Positions 1-6,041 of a DNA stretch of 6,566 bases are shown one piece after another. Location: positions 1 to 6,566 of the forward strand of contig WGAA01000076.1 in the NCBI GenBank assembly GCA_015489285.1, written 5' to 3'. The translations under genes and the position numbers were made by a program. Within the stretch, counting starts at the first letter, position 1. Each line of letters begins with the position of its first letter. Under the pieces are notes generated by a model that was given only the letters and a program-made list of their open reading frames with translations, did no database searches and was not told the DNA's origin. The DNA is from Anaerolineae bacterium (GTDB lineage Bacteria; Chloroflexota; Anaerolineae; JAADDB01).

Positions 1-1464
1 CCTCGACTCTATCAGGCCTTCCGTGAATTCAAGGGCATCTTCGACCCCCATAACGTGATGAACCCGGGGAAGATCGTCGACGCGCCCCCGATGACGGAGA
101 ACTTGCGCTACGGCCCCGATTACCGGGTTCGCCTCATCCCCACGGTGTACGATTGGACCGATTTTCGGGGATTTGACCGGGCGGTGGAGCAGTGCAACGG
201 GGCGGGCGTATGCCGCAAGCTGGATGTGGGGACCATGTGCCCCACCTTTATGGCAACTCGGGACGAGAAGGATAGCACCCGCGGGCGGGCCAACCTCCTC
301 CGGGCGTGGATGAGCGGGAAGCCCCTCACCCCCTCCGATGAGGAGGTGCGTGAGGCTCTGGAACTCTGTCTGGGGTGCAAGGCCTGCAAGTCCGAGTGCC
401 CCTCCGCTGTGGACATGAACAAGATCAAGACGGAATGGCTGGCCTGGTACTTCGAGACGCACGGCCTGCCCTTGCGGAACTGGGTCTTCGGACACATCCA
501 CCAGCTGAACGCCGTGATGGCTCCCTTCGCGCCCCTGGCCAACCGGGTCATGCGCTCCCGGGCCTTCAAGTGGTTGGCGGCCAAGGTCCTGAAGATCCAC
601 CCCGCGCGCACCCTTCCCTCCCTGGCCGAGGAGACCTTCCTCGCGTGGTGGCATACCCGCCCCGCCCCGGCGGGCCCGAGCCCTCGGGGGAAAGTCGTCC
701 TCTTCCCGGATACGTTTCTCACGTACAACGATCCTCACATCGGCAAGGCGACGGTACGCCTCTTGGAAGCGGCCGGGTACGAGGTCATCGTCGCGGAGGA
801 ACGGGTGTGTTGTGGGCGTCCCCTCCTCTCCAAGGGACTCCTGGAGGAGGCCCGCGAGCACGCGCGACACAACATTCGGGTTCTTGCCCCTTACGCGCGG
901 GCAGGGATCCCCATCATCGGGGTGGAACCGTCCTGCATTCTCACGATGAAGGACGAGTACCCCGATTTAGTGCCGGGGGAGGATGCCCGGATTGTGGCCC
1001 AACAGTGCACGACCATCGACGAGTTCCTGGCGGATCTGCTCACCCGGGAGCCCACGGCCTTGCGTTTCCGCGCGCCCGATCGGCCCGTGTACGTCCACGG
1101 GCACTGTCACCAAAAGGCCCTCGTGGGCACCCGCCCCACCCTCCAGGCCCTGGAGGCCGCAGGCTTTACCGTGGAGGAGATCCCCTCCGGGTGTTGTGGC
1201 ATGGCGGGGAGTTTCGGCTACGAGATGGAACACTTCGAGCTCAGCGTCAAAATCGCGGAGGACCGCCTGCTGCCCACGCTGCGGGAGGCGCCGGAGGACG
1301 CGATCATCGTGGCCGATGGGACCTCCTGTCGCCACCAGATTGCCGATTTGAGCGATCGCGAAGGGGTCCACCTGGTGGAAGTCCTGGCCGCAGCCCTGGT
1401 AACGGAGGAGGGGCACACGTCAGGCGTCATGCGTCAGGCGCCGCTGAGAACGTCGGCGCTGTAG
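1..1464 (+). CDS. FAD-linked oxidase / Fe-S protein fusion, C-terminal part (YdiJ / D-2-hydroxyacid dehydrogenase type), 5'-truncated by window
   Basis: The frame is open from base 1; 487 residues are visible and the true start lies upstream. Visible residues 14-25 (IFDP..NVMNPGKI) match the end of the FAD-linked oxidase C-terminal domain (GlcD/DLD family), so the ATG at 55 is internal. An Fe-S region follows: C65-x5-C71-x8-C80-P, then C123-x2-C126-x2-C129-x3-C133-P. Two CCG (cysteine-rich) domains come next: C270-C271-G with EPSC at 312, and HGHCH at 366-370 with C398-C399-G. This order is that of fused enzymes of about 1000 residues such as E. coli YdiJ, which oxidise D-2-hydroxyacids (2-hydroxyglutarate, lactate or glycolate) and pass electrons through Fe-S centres towards the quinone pool. 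The exact substrate cannot be told from this part. In the first cluster the middle position of C-x2-C-x2-C is Ala68, which I recall as normal for the YdiJ group. The last residues are encoded by a heptamer repeat and look like a non-conserved extension. A GlcD+GlcF-like or D-lactate dehydrogenase is the alternative. Confidence 0.9.
   Translation, partial: PRLYQAFREFKGIFDPHNVMNPGKIVDAPPMTENLRYGPDYRVRLIPTVYDWTDFRGFDRAVEQCNGAGVCRKLDVGTMCPTFMATRDEKDSTRGRANLLRAWMSGKPLTPSDEEVREALELCLGCKACKSECPSAVDMNKIKTEWLAWYFETHGLPLRNWVFGHIHQLNAVMAPFAPLANRVMRSRAFKWLAAKVLKIHPARTLPSLAEETFLAWWHTRPAPAGPSPRGKVVLFPDTFLTYNDPHIGKATVRLLEAAGYEVIVAEERVCCGRPLLSKGLLEEAREHARHNIRVLAPYARAGIPIIGVEPSCILTMKDEYPDLVPGEDARIVAQQCTTIDEFLADLLTREPTALRFRAPDRPVYVHGHCHQKALVGTRPTLQALEAAGFTVEEIPSGCCGMAGSFGYEMEHFELSVKIAEDRLLPTLREAPEDAIIVADGTSCRHQIADLSDREGVHLVEVLAAALVTEEGHTSGVMRQAPLRTSAL
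1417..1437 (+). repeat. 7-bp tandem repeat, three units, inside the 3' end of the oxidase gene
   Basis: ACGTCAG, GCGTCAT and GCGTCAG follow each other without spacers at 1417-1423, 1424-1430 and 1431-1437. The 21 bp add exactly seven codons in frame. The unit shares a CGTNA core with the downstream array at 1483-1510. Confidence 0.6.
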
Positions 1465-1482
1465 GCGTATCTTGGCTTGATG

Positions 1483-1510
1483 ACGTGATGCGTGATGCGT
1501 AATGCGTGAT
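1483..1510. repeat. 7-bp tandem repeat, four units (GCGTGAT type)
   Basis: ACGTGAT, GCGTGAT, GCGTAAT and GCGTGAT lie head to tail directly after the oxidase gene. Only the first base of unit 1 and one base of unit 3 differ from GCGTGAT. It is too short and has no spacers, so it is not CRISPR. It resembles the short heptamer repeats known between genes in cyanobacteria and other bacteria; its function here is unknown. Confidence 0.75.
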
Positions 1511-1512
1511 TT

Positions 1513-1549
1513 GGATACGGGTTGGCGCTGTAGGGCCAATCCTGTATCC
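1513..1549 (+). terminator. hairpin downstream of the oxidase gene, possible terminator without a T-tract
   Basis: GGATACGGG (1513-1521) pairs with CCTGTATCC (1541-1549), including one G-T pair. After a one-base bulge (T1540), TTGGC (1522-1526) pairs with GCCAA (1535-1539). The loop is 8 nt. The stem begins 48 nt after the stop codon of the + strand gene, as a terminator would, but the following bases are GC-rich with no run of T. It may therefore be a Rho-linked pause site or 3'-end protection rather than an intrinsic terminator. Confidence 0.45.
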
Positions 1550-1601
1550 GCGTTGCCCTCACACGGAGCTAAAGAGATACTGTTAGTAAACGTGTTGAGA
1601 A

Positions 1602-1625
1602 CAGGGAAAGCGGTCTGTTTTCCTG
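1602..1625. other. small intergenic hairpin
   Basis: CAGGGAAA (1602-1609) pairs with TTTTCCTG (1618-1625), eight pairs with one G-T, around an 8-nt loop. A shorter stem with a 2-nt gap, TGCCCC-AA-GGGGCA, follows at 1638-1651. They lie between two converging genes and may help stop transcription; no function can be assigned to either alone. Confidence 0.4.
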
Positions 1626-1674
1626 AAGTTTGGCCTTTGCCCCAAGGGGCAGGTGATGTACCTTAGCCGCAAAG

Positions 1675-1742
1675 AAGGAAAATTGGAATTCATCATGTCC
1701 TTGGTGCTGGAGTCGCCAAGAACATGATGAATTCCTCTCCTT
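1675..1742 (-). terminator. long 20-bp-stem hairpin, likely terminator of the LVIVD-repeat gene (possibly bidirectional)
   Basis: Positions 1685-1704 and 1716-1735 are reverse complements over 20 bases, with a single G-T mismatch, around an 11-nt loop. Five more pairs (1675-1679 with 1738-1742) extend the stem past a small internal bulge. It begins 29 nt beyond the stop codon of the - strand gene. On that strand the 20-bp stem is followed by a T-rich stretch (AATTTTCCTTCTTT), which fits an intrinsic terminator. On the + strand it is followed by TCTCCTTT, so it could also stop reading from the opposite gene. The stem is longer and less GC-rich than is usual, so a remnant of a small inverted-repeat element is the alternative. 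Confidence 0.6.
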
Positions 1743-1764
1743 TAAGCCGATGTAGCTTCCGGAT

Positions 1765-4266
1765 CTATCGGCACACCTGTGGCAGGAACACCCTCCGGGT
1801 TTCGCCCAGCACCGCCCACTTGGAAAAGTGATGGGGCTGTGCCGAGAGGGTATGAGCAGCAGTGTTCACGAGACTGGTGGGTTCTTTCACCCAGGCATGC
1901 CCGTTCCAGTAGTACAAAGCCAAAGAATCCTCGATAGCCGCGCCCTTTTCCACGTTGGTGTAATGGATTACGACCGTGTAAGGCTTGCCAGGTTGCACCG
2001 CGTGTCCGGTCACGGTATCCAACGCCGAGACCTGGTAAAAATGGCCGATGCCGATGAGCGCGCCCGTCCCCGGCGCCTGTGTCGGGGATAGAATGGTGTG
2101 AGTAATTGTCGTCGGGTGGGTAAACGTTCCGCTCTCGAAGGTGTACGACGTGTGGTCAACGCGCGACGTAAAGTTGCCGCCCCCAGGGCCGATAGTTTTA
2201 GAGTAACTGTAACTGGGGCGATAGATCATTAGACCCGTGTTGCCGGCAGGAATGAATATGACATCCGCCATGACCGCCGGAATACCGCCCTTTTCGGGGA
2301 GACTTATGGCGCCAATCTGTGTGGGATGGGTCCGATCGTGCAGGTCTAGCAAGCGCAGAGTGTACACCCAACTGGTGTCGGGCTGAGATTGTTCGATCAT
2401 ATATGCTTCGTATCTCTGATTGGCGACACCCACAAAGTTCGGGCGGTAAGAATCGTAGGGATTGGTCCGGGGGGGCCGATAATACCCCACATCCCTCATG
2501 TTTCCCATGCGCACGATGCGTAACCCTCCATCGTCCAATCCGTGGAGCGGTTCTTCTGCTATGTAAAGGTAATAATCGCTGGTGTTGGGGTAGGTGGCAA
2601 TGCTCACATCCCGGGCACAGCCGGGGATCTCTTTCGTTGTATGCTGGATCGGATGGGCAGGGTTGGAGACGTTAAGGACACGAAGTGAGCAGTTGCTGGT
2701 AACGTACAGTTTGGAGCCGTGTACAACTGGGCGTGAAAGGCGTCCCGGCCATCCGTTGAAGTTGTACCGCCTGACCATCGTTGTTGGCCTGGCCGGATTG
2801 GAAACGTCCAGGATCATAAGCCCGCTGTTTTGTACAATCACGTAAGCATAATGTCCGGAGACGGTAAGGTAAGTCAGCCCGCCGCTGGGATCCTCATACC
2901 GACCCACCCTACGAGGAGCGGATGGGTTGGCGATGTCGATGATGTCTATCTCGAAATCGCTCAGCACATAGGCGTAACGTCCTGCCACGGCCACATCTAG
3001 CGGATGGAAGGTATCATCGTCAGGCACCCAGCGCCCGACAACTCGTGGGGCGGACGGATCGGTGACGTTCAGAATATCGAGCCCGGCGGCATAGTCGGCG
3101 ACATAGGCAAGGTTATCGACGATTTTAACGCTCTTCGGATTTGCAGCCGGGAAGGCGTTGTATTCCGCGATTTTGGTGGGGGCATTTCGGTAGCGAATGT
3201 TTACGATGTGCAGGCTGTTGCCGCCGACGTTCACATAAGCGACATTTCCAACCACGGCGACATTCTGAGCCGCCAGATGTGGTCCATGCACACCAGTAGA
3301 AAGATCATAAGCACCTACTTCCACAGGATGGACAGGATTGGTCACGCTCAAAATGCGCAAACCGCCATCGCTATCGGTGACATAAGCGTAGGGATAGATG
3401 ACTTTCAGGCCGCCGGCAGCGCCCCAGGGCAGATCGTACGAGCCCACTTGTCGCGGCTGAGAAGGATTGCCCACATCTATCACCCTGAACTCGTCGCCGC
3501 CAAAATTCGCGGTGTAAAGATAGTGGCCCGCTACGGCCATATCCACGATACTCGTATGGGCGTCGAAAAGGGAGCCCTTTTCGCGCGGAAAAGTGGGATC
3601 CGAGACATCGTAAATCACCAAATTTCCCCCGCCCACATAGAGGTCGTTTCCCGAGAGGGCGACGGCTTGGGGATGATAATTGCTGCTATCTGAACCAAGC
3701 AGCGTGGGAACCGCGGGATTGGATACATCGATGATCTCCAGGAGGCCGCGTTCCAAGAGAAGTACCCCTCCGGTGGCAAAGGTCACATACGCTGTATTTC
3801 CCCCCACCACCACATCGGTCGCCGTATAGCCAGATGGTCCTTGAAAAGCCCCTTGTCGCGTCAAGATAACCTGGTTGTGCGCGCTTTGGACATGGATGCC
3901 GAAGACGTACAACGTATTTCCTGCTATCGCGTACACATGGTTGTTCTTGACGGCGAGCGCGTTCACTTGACGAGGCAACGCGCCACTCTGACCGACGAAA
4001 GTGGGTCGGGCTGACGTGGATATATCGACCACGACAACCCTTGCTCCCACACCAAGATAAGCATAATCTCCCTGGATGACGATATCCGTAAGTGTCCCGC
4101 CAATTTGGCCGATGAGGTCAATGCCGCCGGTTTGCTGCTGAGCAGTACCTGCCCCTGTTGCTTCCCTTACCGTATTCTGACTTTGGGCCAGGGCAACAGA
4201 GGCATTCAGGAACAATATCAGACCTACCAACAGAATGAACAAGGGGTGGTTGTAACGTATCTTCAT
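1765..4266 (-). CDS. secreted LVIVD-repeat (beta-propeller-like) protein
   Basis: The product is 833 residues and probably acts outside the cell. The start is the ATG at 4266, preceded by AGGAG 8 nt upstream; an in-frame ATG at 4299 would put 11 polar residues before the signal peptide. Residues 1-27 form a signal peptide (basic start, hydrophobic core at about 9-20, cleavage likely after A-L-A27) without a lipobox. Residues about 49-685 hold roughly twelve LVIVD-type repeats of the form hydrophobic-I-hydrophobic-D-V-S-N/D-P-x-x-P, with recurrent HYAYV-like strands; such repeats build propeller-like folds. Residues about 689-821 form a separate beta-rich domain (GPGGG near its start, LYYW..W towards its end, HFSKWAV close to its end) like those at the ends of Chloroflexota surface proteins. 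The tail, RRVFLPQVCR, resembles their LPxV endings. No catalytic motif is visible; surface binding is a guess. GC content is visibly lower than in the flanking genes (about 52% against 68% in one sample line each), suggesting transfer or a different expression class. Confidence 0.88.
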   Translation of the reverse strand: MKIRYNHPLFILLVGLILFLNASVALAQSQNTVREATGAGTAQQQTGGIDLIGQIGGTLTDIVIQGDYAYLGVGARVVVVDISTSARPTFVGQSGALPRQVNALAVKNNHVYAIAGNTLYVFGIHVQSAHNQVILTRQGAFQGPSGYTATDVVVGGNTAYVTFATGGVLLLERGLLEIIDVSNPAVPTLLGSDSSNYHPQAVALSGNDLYVGGGNLVIYDVSDPTFPREKGSLFDAHTSIVDMAVAGHYLYTANFGGDEFRVIDVGNPSQPRQVGSYDLPWGAAGGLKVIYPYAYVTDSDGGLRILSVTNPVHPVEVGAYDLSTGVHGPHLAAQNVAVVGNVAYVNVGGNSLHIVNIRYRNAPTKIAEYNAFPAANPKSVKIVDNLAYVADYAAGLDILNVTDPSAPRVVGRWVPDDDTFHPLDVAVAGRYAYVLSDFEIDIIDIANPSAPRRVGRYEDPSGGLTYLTVSGHYAYVIVQNSGLMILDVSNPARPTTMVRRYNFNGWPGRLSRPVVHGSKLYVTSNCSLRVLNVSNPAHPIQHTTKEIPGCARDVSIATYPNTSDYYLYIAEEPLHGLDDGGLRIVRMGNMRDVGYYRPPRTNPYDSYRPNFVGVANQRYEAYMIEQSQPDTSWVYTLRLLDLHDRTHPTQIGAISLPEKGGIPAVMADVIFIPAGNTGLMIYRPSYSYSKTIGPGGGNFTSRVDHTSYTFESGTFTHPTTITHTILSPTQAPGTGALIGIGHFYQVSALDTVTGHAVQPGKPYTVVIHYTNVEKGAAIEDSLALYYWNGHAWVKEPTSLVNTAAHTLSAQPHHFSKWAVLGETRRVFLPQVCR

Positions 4267-4274
4267 AGAACCCT

Positions 4275-4279
4275 CTCCT
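4275..4279 (-). promoter_or_regulatory. ribosome binding site deciding the LVIVD gene start
   Basis: On the - strand AGGAG sits 8 nt before the ATG at 4266 and continues into GAGGG. It selects this ATG over the one at 4299, in agreement with the signal peptide beginning at M-K-I-R. Confidence 0.75.
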
Positions 4280-4395
4280 GTAGTGCGAAAGTTTATCACT
4301 CAAAGTACTCCAGGGGTATCTGCGGGGGCGGAACCCGGGGGAAATCCTGCGAGGTCGTGTTTATCTACAAGGAAAACGCAACCCGAACGGTGACT

Positions 4396-4424
4396 ATATT
4401 ACTATGCTTGCCTGCAGGCGTCAA
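4396..4424 (-). promoter_or_regulatory. sigma-70-type promoter for the LVIVD-repeat gene
   Basis: On the - strand TTGACG (4424-4419) and TAATAT (4401-4396) are exactly 17 bp apart. The -35 box matches the consensus at five of six bases and the -10 box at four. Transcription would begin near 4388-4390, leaving a leader of about 120 nt before the ATG at 4266. Confidence 0.6.
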
Positions 4425-4548
4425 TTCGGTATTTCACAGTGGGATGGGAGGCAGTGTTTCGCTGGCTTTGGCCTTGCGATTTCTTTTCTACGCTATGGTG
4501 CATGCATCTTGCGGGCTTTACCTGCCAGATCCCCCTCCGGGGACTCGC

Positions 4549-4566
4549 AACCGCCGCAAGGCGGTT
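4549..4566. other. hairpin with GCAA tetraloop
   Basis: AACCGCC (4549-4555) pairs perfectly with GGCGGTT (4560-4566) around the loop GCAA, a GNRA-type tetraloop when read on the + strand. It is preceded by a smaller stem, TCCCC-CTCC-GGGGA, at 4530-4542. There is no T-tract after it. Confidence 0.55.
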
Positions 4567-4650
4567 TGACTACCGAAGCCTGCGGTTTCCAACTGCTGGG
4601 TGGAGTAAGCCAACAGAATCCTAAAAAGCCCCCGTGCTACATTAAAGCAA

Positions 4651-4669
4651 AGGCCGCCGGAAGCGGCCT
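4651..4669 (-). terminator. GC-rich stem followed on the - strand by a T-rich tail, possible terminator
   Basis: AGGCCGC (4651-4657) and GCGGCCT (4663-4669) form a 7-bp stem with a 5-nt loop. Read on the - strand it is followed by TTTGCTTTAAT, which resembles an intrinsic terminator and would stop antisense transcription from the protease side before it reaches the LVIVD gene promoter. The tract is interrupted, so confidence is low. Confidence 0.35.
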
Positions 4670-4696
4670 AAAGGACTCCCCGGCAGGCCAGGACTC

Positions 4697-4718
4697 GCAC
4701 GGCGCTGAACCGCCGTGC
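4697..4718. other. 8-bp perfect stem in the hairpin cluster
   Basis: GCACGGCG (4697-4704) pairs with CGCCGTGC (4711-4718) around the 6-nt loop CTGAAC. It follows GGACTCGCA (4691-4699), which is also found before the GCAA hairpin at 4541-4549. Another short stem, AGGCC-GCA-GGCCT, lies at 4754-4766. Confidence 0.5.
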
Positions 4719-4807
4719 TCATTGAAGCGAAGCCCTCCGGGCTTGATCGCGTGAGGCCGCAGGCCTTCGCTAGGATGAGCCGGGCGGTTTAGCGCTCGGC
4801 GTTTCCG

Positions 4808-4852
4808 GGCCAACCTTTCGTTCGTCGTTCGTCAAAAGTTGACGCGTTGGCC
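4808..4852. repeat. nested inverted repeat enclosing a CGTTCGT tandem repeat
   Basis: The outer arms GGCCAAC (4808-4814) and GTTGGCC (4846-4852) are perfect complements. Inside, CGTCAA (4830-4835) pairs with TTGACG (4839-4844). Between the left arms, CGTTCGT occurs twice in a row at 4819-4825 and 4826-4832. Confidence 0.5.
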
Positions 4853-4896
4853 GGGTTGGCGTCGTAGAATCAACCTCATCTTCGGGCCATCCGGTT

Positions 4897-4917
4897 ACTC
4901 GTGACTCGTGACTCCCA
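4897..4917. repeat. 7-bp tandem repeat (ACTCGTG type)
   Basis: ACTCGTG occurs twice head to tail (4897-4903, 4904-4910), followed by the decayed unit ACTCCCA. In rotated form the unit is CGTGACT, sharing CGTGA with the CGTGATG array at 1483-1510. It ends 19 bp before the -35 box of the protease promoter. Confidence 0.6.
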
Positions 4918-4935
4918 CTGGCTCCCCTCGATGGC

Positions 4936-4964
4936 TTGGCAAGGGCCGGGCGCTTGGTTACAAT
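4936..4964 (+). promoter_or_regulatory. sigma-70-type promoter for the rseP / zinc-ribbon pair
   Basis: TTGGCA (4936-4941) and TACAAT (4959-4964) are separated by exactly 17 bp; each matches its consensus at five of six bases. Transcription would start near 4971, giving a short leader of about 34 nt before the GTG at 5005. Confidence 0.7.
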
Positions 4965-4994
4965 GGGGGCGTACAAGTGATCATCGCTACCTTT

Positions 4995-4999
4995 GGAGG
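4995..4999 (+). promoter_or_regulatory. ribosome binding site deciding the rseP start
   Basis: GGAGG lies 5 nt before the GTG at 5005. A TTG at 4993 is in the same frame but overlaps this site, and the ATG at 5003 is in another frame, so GTG 5005 is preferred. Confidence 0.75.
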
Positions 5000-5004
5000 C
5001 GCAT

Positions 5005-6039
5005 GTGTCCATTGTCATATACATCCTCATCCTCGCCGTTCTGATTTTGTTGCACGAGTTCGGCCACTTTTGGGCAGCTCGGCGGAACGGCATTGTCGTG
5101 GAAGAGTTTGGGTTGGGGCTGCCCCCCCGAATCCTCAGCCTGGGGCGCTGGCAGGGGACGGAGTTTACCCTAAATCTCCTCCCTGTGGGGGGCTTCGCCC
5201 GCATGCGCGGGGAGGAGCAGGACGAGGGGCCGGGGAGTTTCTGGAGCGCCTCGGCCAAGGCGCGGGCAATGGTCCTCCTCGCAGGGCCCCTCATGAACAT
5301 CATCACCGCCATCCTGGTCCTCACCCTCGCTTACGCCTTCCTCGTCCCCCACGATGGGCTCTGGATCCTGGGCGTTGCCCCCGGGTACCCGGCGGAGAAG
5401 GTGGGCATTCAGGCCGGCGATGTCATCCTCCGGGTCGAGGGAGAACCCGCCCTCTCCCGGGACGCGTTCATCGCGCGGGTCCGTGAACACGCCCATCAGC
5501 CCATCCACCTGACCGTCCGTCGTGGCCGGACGACGTTCACCGTCCAGGTGACGCCCATGGTGGACCCGAAAGACCATGTGCCCCGCATCGGGGTGCTCCT
5601 GGCCGAACCCCTCCCCGTGTGGAAGGCGCCTCTGGTGGCCACGGAGGAGCTTCTGTACTTCCTCAAAGCAATGATCCACTTGCCGGGGAAATTGCTCGCG
5701 GGCCGCGTGAGCCCGGAGGAGGCCCGACCTGTGGGACCGGTGGGGATTGGGCGCATTTTCGTCGGCGTGGTGAGTGAACAGCCCACCCCCATCATGCGAT
5801 TGTTCGCCATCTTGCGCCTGACCGCGATCATCAGCTTTGCCCTGGGCGTGACGAACCTCTTACCCATCCCCGCGCTGGACGGCGGACGTTTGCTCTTCGT
5901 CATCCTGGAAGTCCTGCGCGGGGGGAAACGGGTGAGCCCCCAGCGGGAGGGGCTGGTCCATCTCATCGGGATGGCCTTCCTCCTGGCCTTGATGGCTCTC
6001 ATTACCTACTACGATATCCGCTATCCCCCGGGAGTGTGA
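5005..6039 (+). CDS. rseP: RseP/RasP-type site-2 intramembrane zinc metalloprotease
   Basis: The 344-residue product is a membrane-embedded zinc protease (M50 family) that cuts transmembrane segments of regulated proteins; in well-studied bacteria it releases sigma factors from anti-sigma proteins after a first cut by another protease. The first membrane segment carries the zinc motif H17-E18-F-G-H21. PVGGFARMRGE follows at 60-70, the second membrane segment with GPLMNI at 94-99, one PDZ domain at about 119-185, and the third-ligand motif NLLPIPALDGGR at 284-295 (Asp292 is the expected zinc ligand). A last membrane segment lies at about 317-335. All catalytic residues are present. Length and the single PDZ domain resemble the Gram-positive form (RasP) more than E. 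coli RseP with two. The GTG start is chosen from GGAGG 5 nt upstream. The zinc-ribbon gene follows without a gap, so the two are probably an operon. The usual neighbours dxr and ispG are not in the window. The substrate is unknown. Confidence 0.95.
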   Translation: MSIVIYILILAVLILLHEFGHFWAARRNGIVVEEFGLGLPPRILSLGRWQGTEFTLNLLPVGGFARMRGEEQDEGPGSFWSASAKARAMVLLAGPLMNIITAILVLTLAYAFLVPHDGLWILGVAPGYPAEKVGIQAGDVILRVEGEPALSRDAFIARVREHAHQPIHLTVRRGRTTFTVQVTPMVDPKDHVPRIGVLLAEPLPVWKAPLVATEELLYFLKAMIHLPGKLLAGRVSPEEARPVGPVGIGRIFVGVVSEQPTPIMRLFAILRLTAIISFALGVTNLLPIPALDGGRLLFVILEVLRGGKRVSPQREGLVHLIGMAFLLALMALITYYDIRYPPGV

Positions 6040-6041
6040 CG

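Larger units (their letters stand above)
4632..4744. repeat. two diverged copies of a repeat unit, each followed by a hairpin
   Basis: Copy A begins at 4632 and copy B at 4713, 81 bp apart. Both read CCGTGCT, (A)CATT, R-AAGC-R-AAG and then (G)CC; they differ by two one-base gaps and two A/G changes over about 23 bp. Copy A runs into the stem AGGCCGC/GCGGCCT (4651-4657 with 4663-4669). Copy B runs into AAGCCC/GGGCTT (4730-4735 with 4739-4744). The stems differ in sequence but sit at the same place in the unit, as expected of a structured repeat that has diverged with pairing kept. Confidence 0.5.
4425..4935. other. non-coding region rich in hairpins and short repeats
   Basis: About 510 bases lie between the two diverging promoters. 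Reading frames here (for example 4404-4754 on the + strand) give proteins of biased, non-conserved appearance with no ribosome binding site. The region instead holds a cluster of short stems, related direct repeats and two heptamer repeats, listed separately. No tRNA, rRNA or recognisable RNA family was seen. Confidence 0.6.

Noticed and set aside
55..57. ATG at 55 as the start of the oxidase gene
   Set aside because: The frame is open to base 1 and the preceding 18 codons encode the conserved IFDPHN part of the FAD-oxidase C-terminal motif, so this Met is internal.
375..1502. Long + strand open frame in another phase of the oxidase gene
   Set aside because: It overlaps a gene with intact cysteine motifs and encodes a Pro/Arg/Gly-rich sequence without any recognisable domain; expected in GC-rich DNA.
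1483..1510. CRISPR array
   Set aside because: The units are 7 bp with no spacers; no cas gene is present.
1685..1735. Terminal inverted repeats of an insertion sequence
   Set aside because: The arms are only 11 nt apart, no transposase or target duplication is seen, and the position after a stop codon with a T-rich flank fits a terminator better.
3004..3693. 229-codon + strand open frame opposite the LVIVD gene
   Set aside because: It mirrors the repeats of the real gene on the other strand, has no convincing ribosome binding site and no domain.
4404..4754. 116-codon open frame in the hairpin region
   Set aside because: It starts next to the - strand promoter, has no ribosome binding site, runs through the hairpins and direct repeats, and its composition looks non-coding.
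4530..4768. Integron attC site or tRNA-like element
   Set aside because: No paired RYYYAAC / GTTRRRY core boxes, no integrase, and the stems do not form a cloverleaf.
5003..5005. ATG at 5003 as the protease start
   Set aside because: It is in a different frame from the HEFGH motif; GTG at 5005 is in frame and well placed after GGAGG.
4770..5324. 184-codon - strand open frame
   Set aside because: Most of it lies antisense to the catalytic part of the protease gene; Arg/Pro/Ser-rich with no domain.
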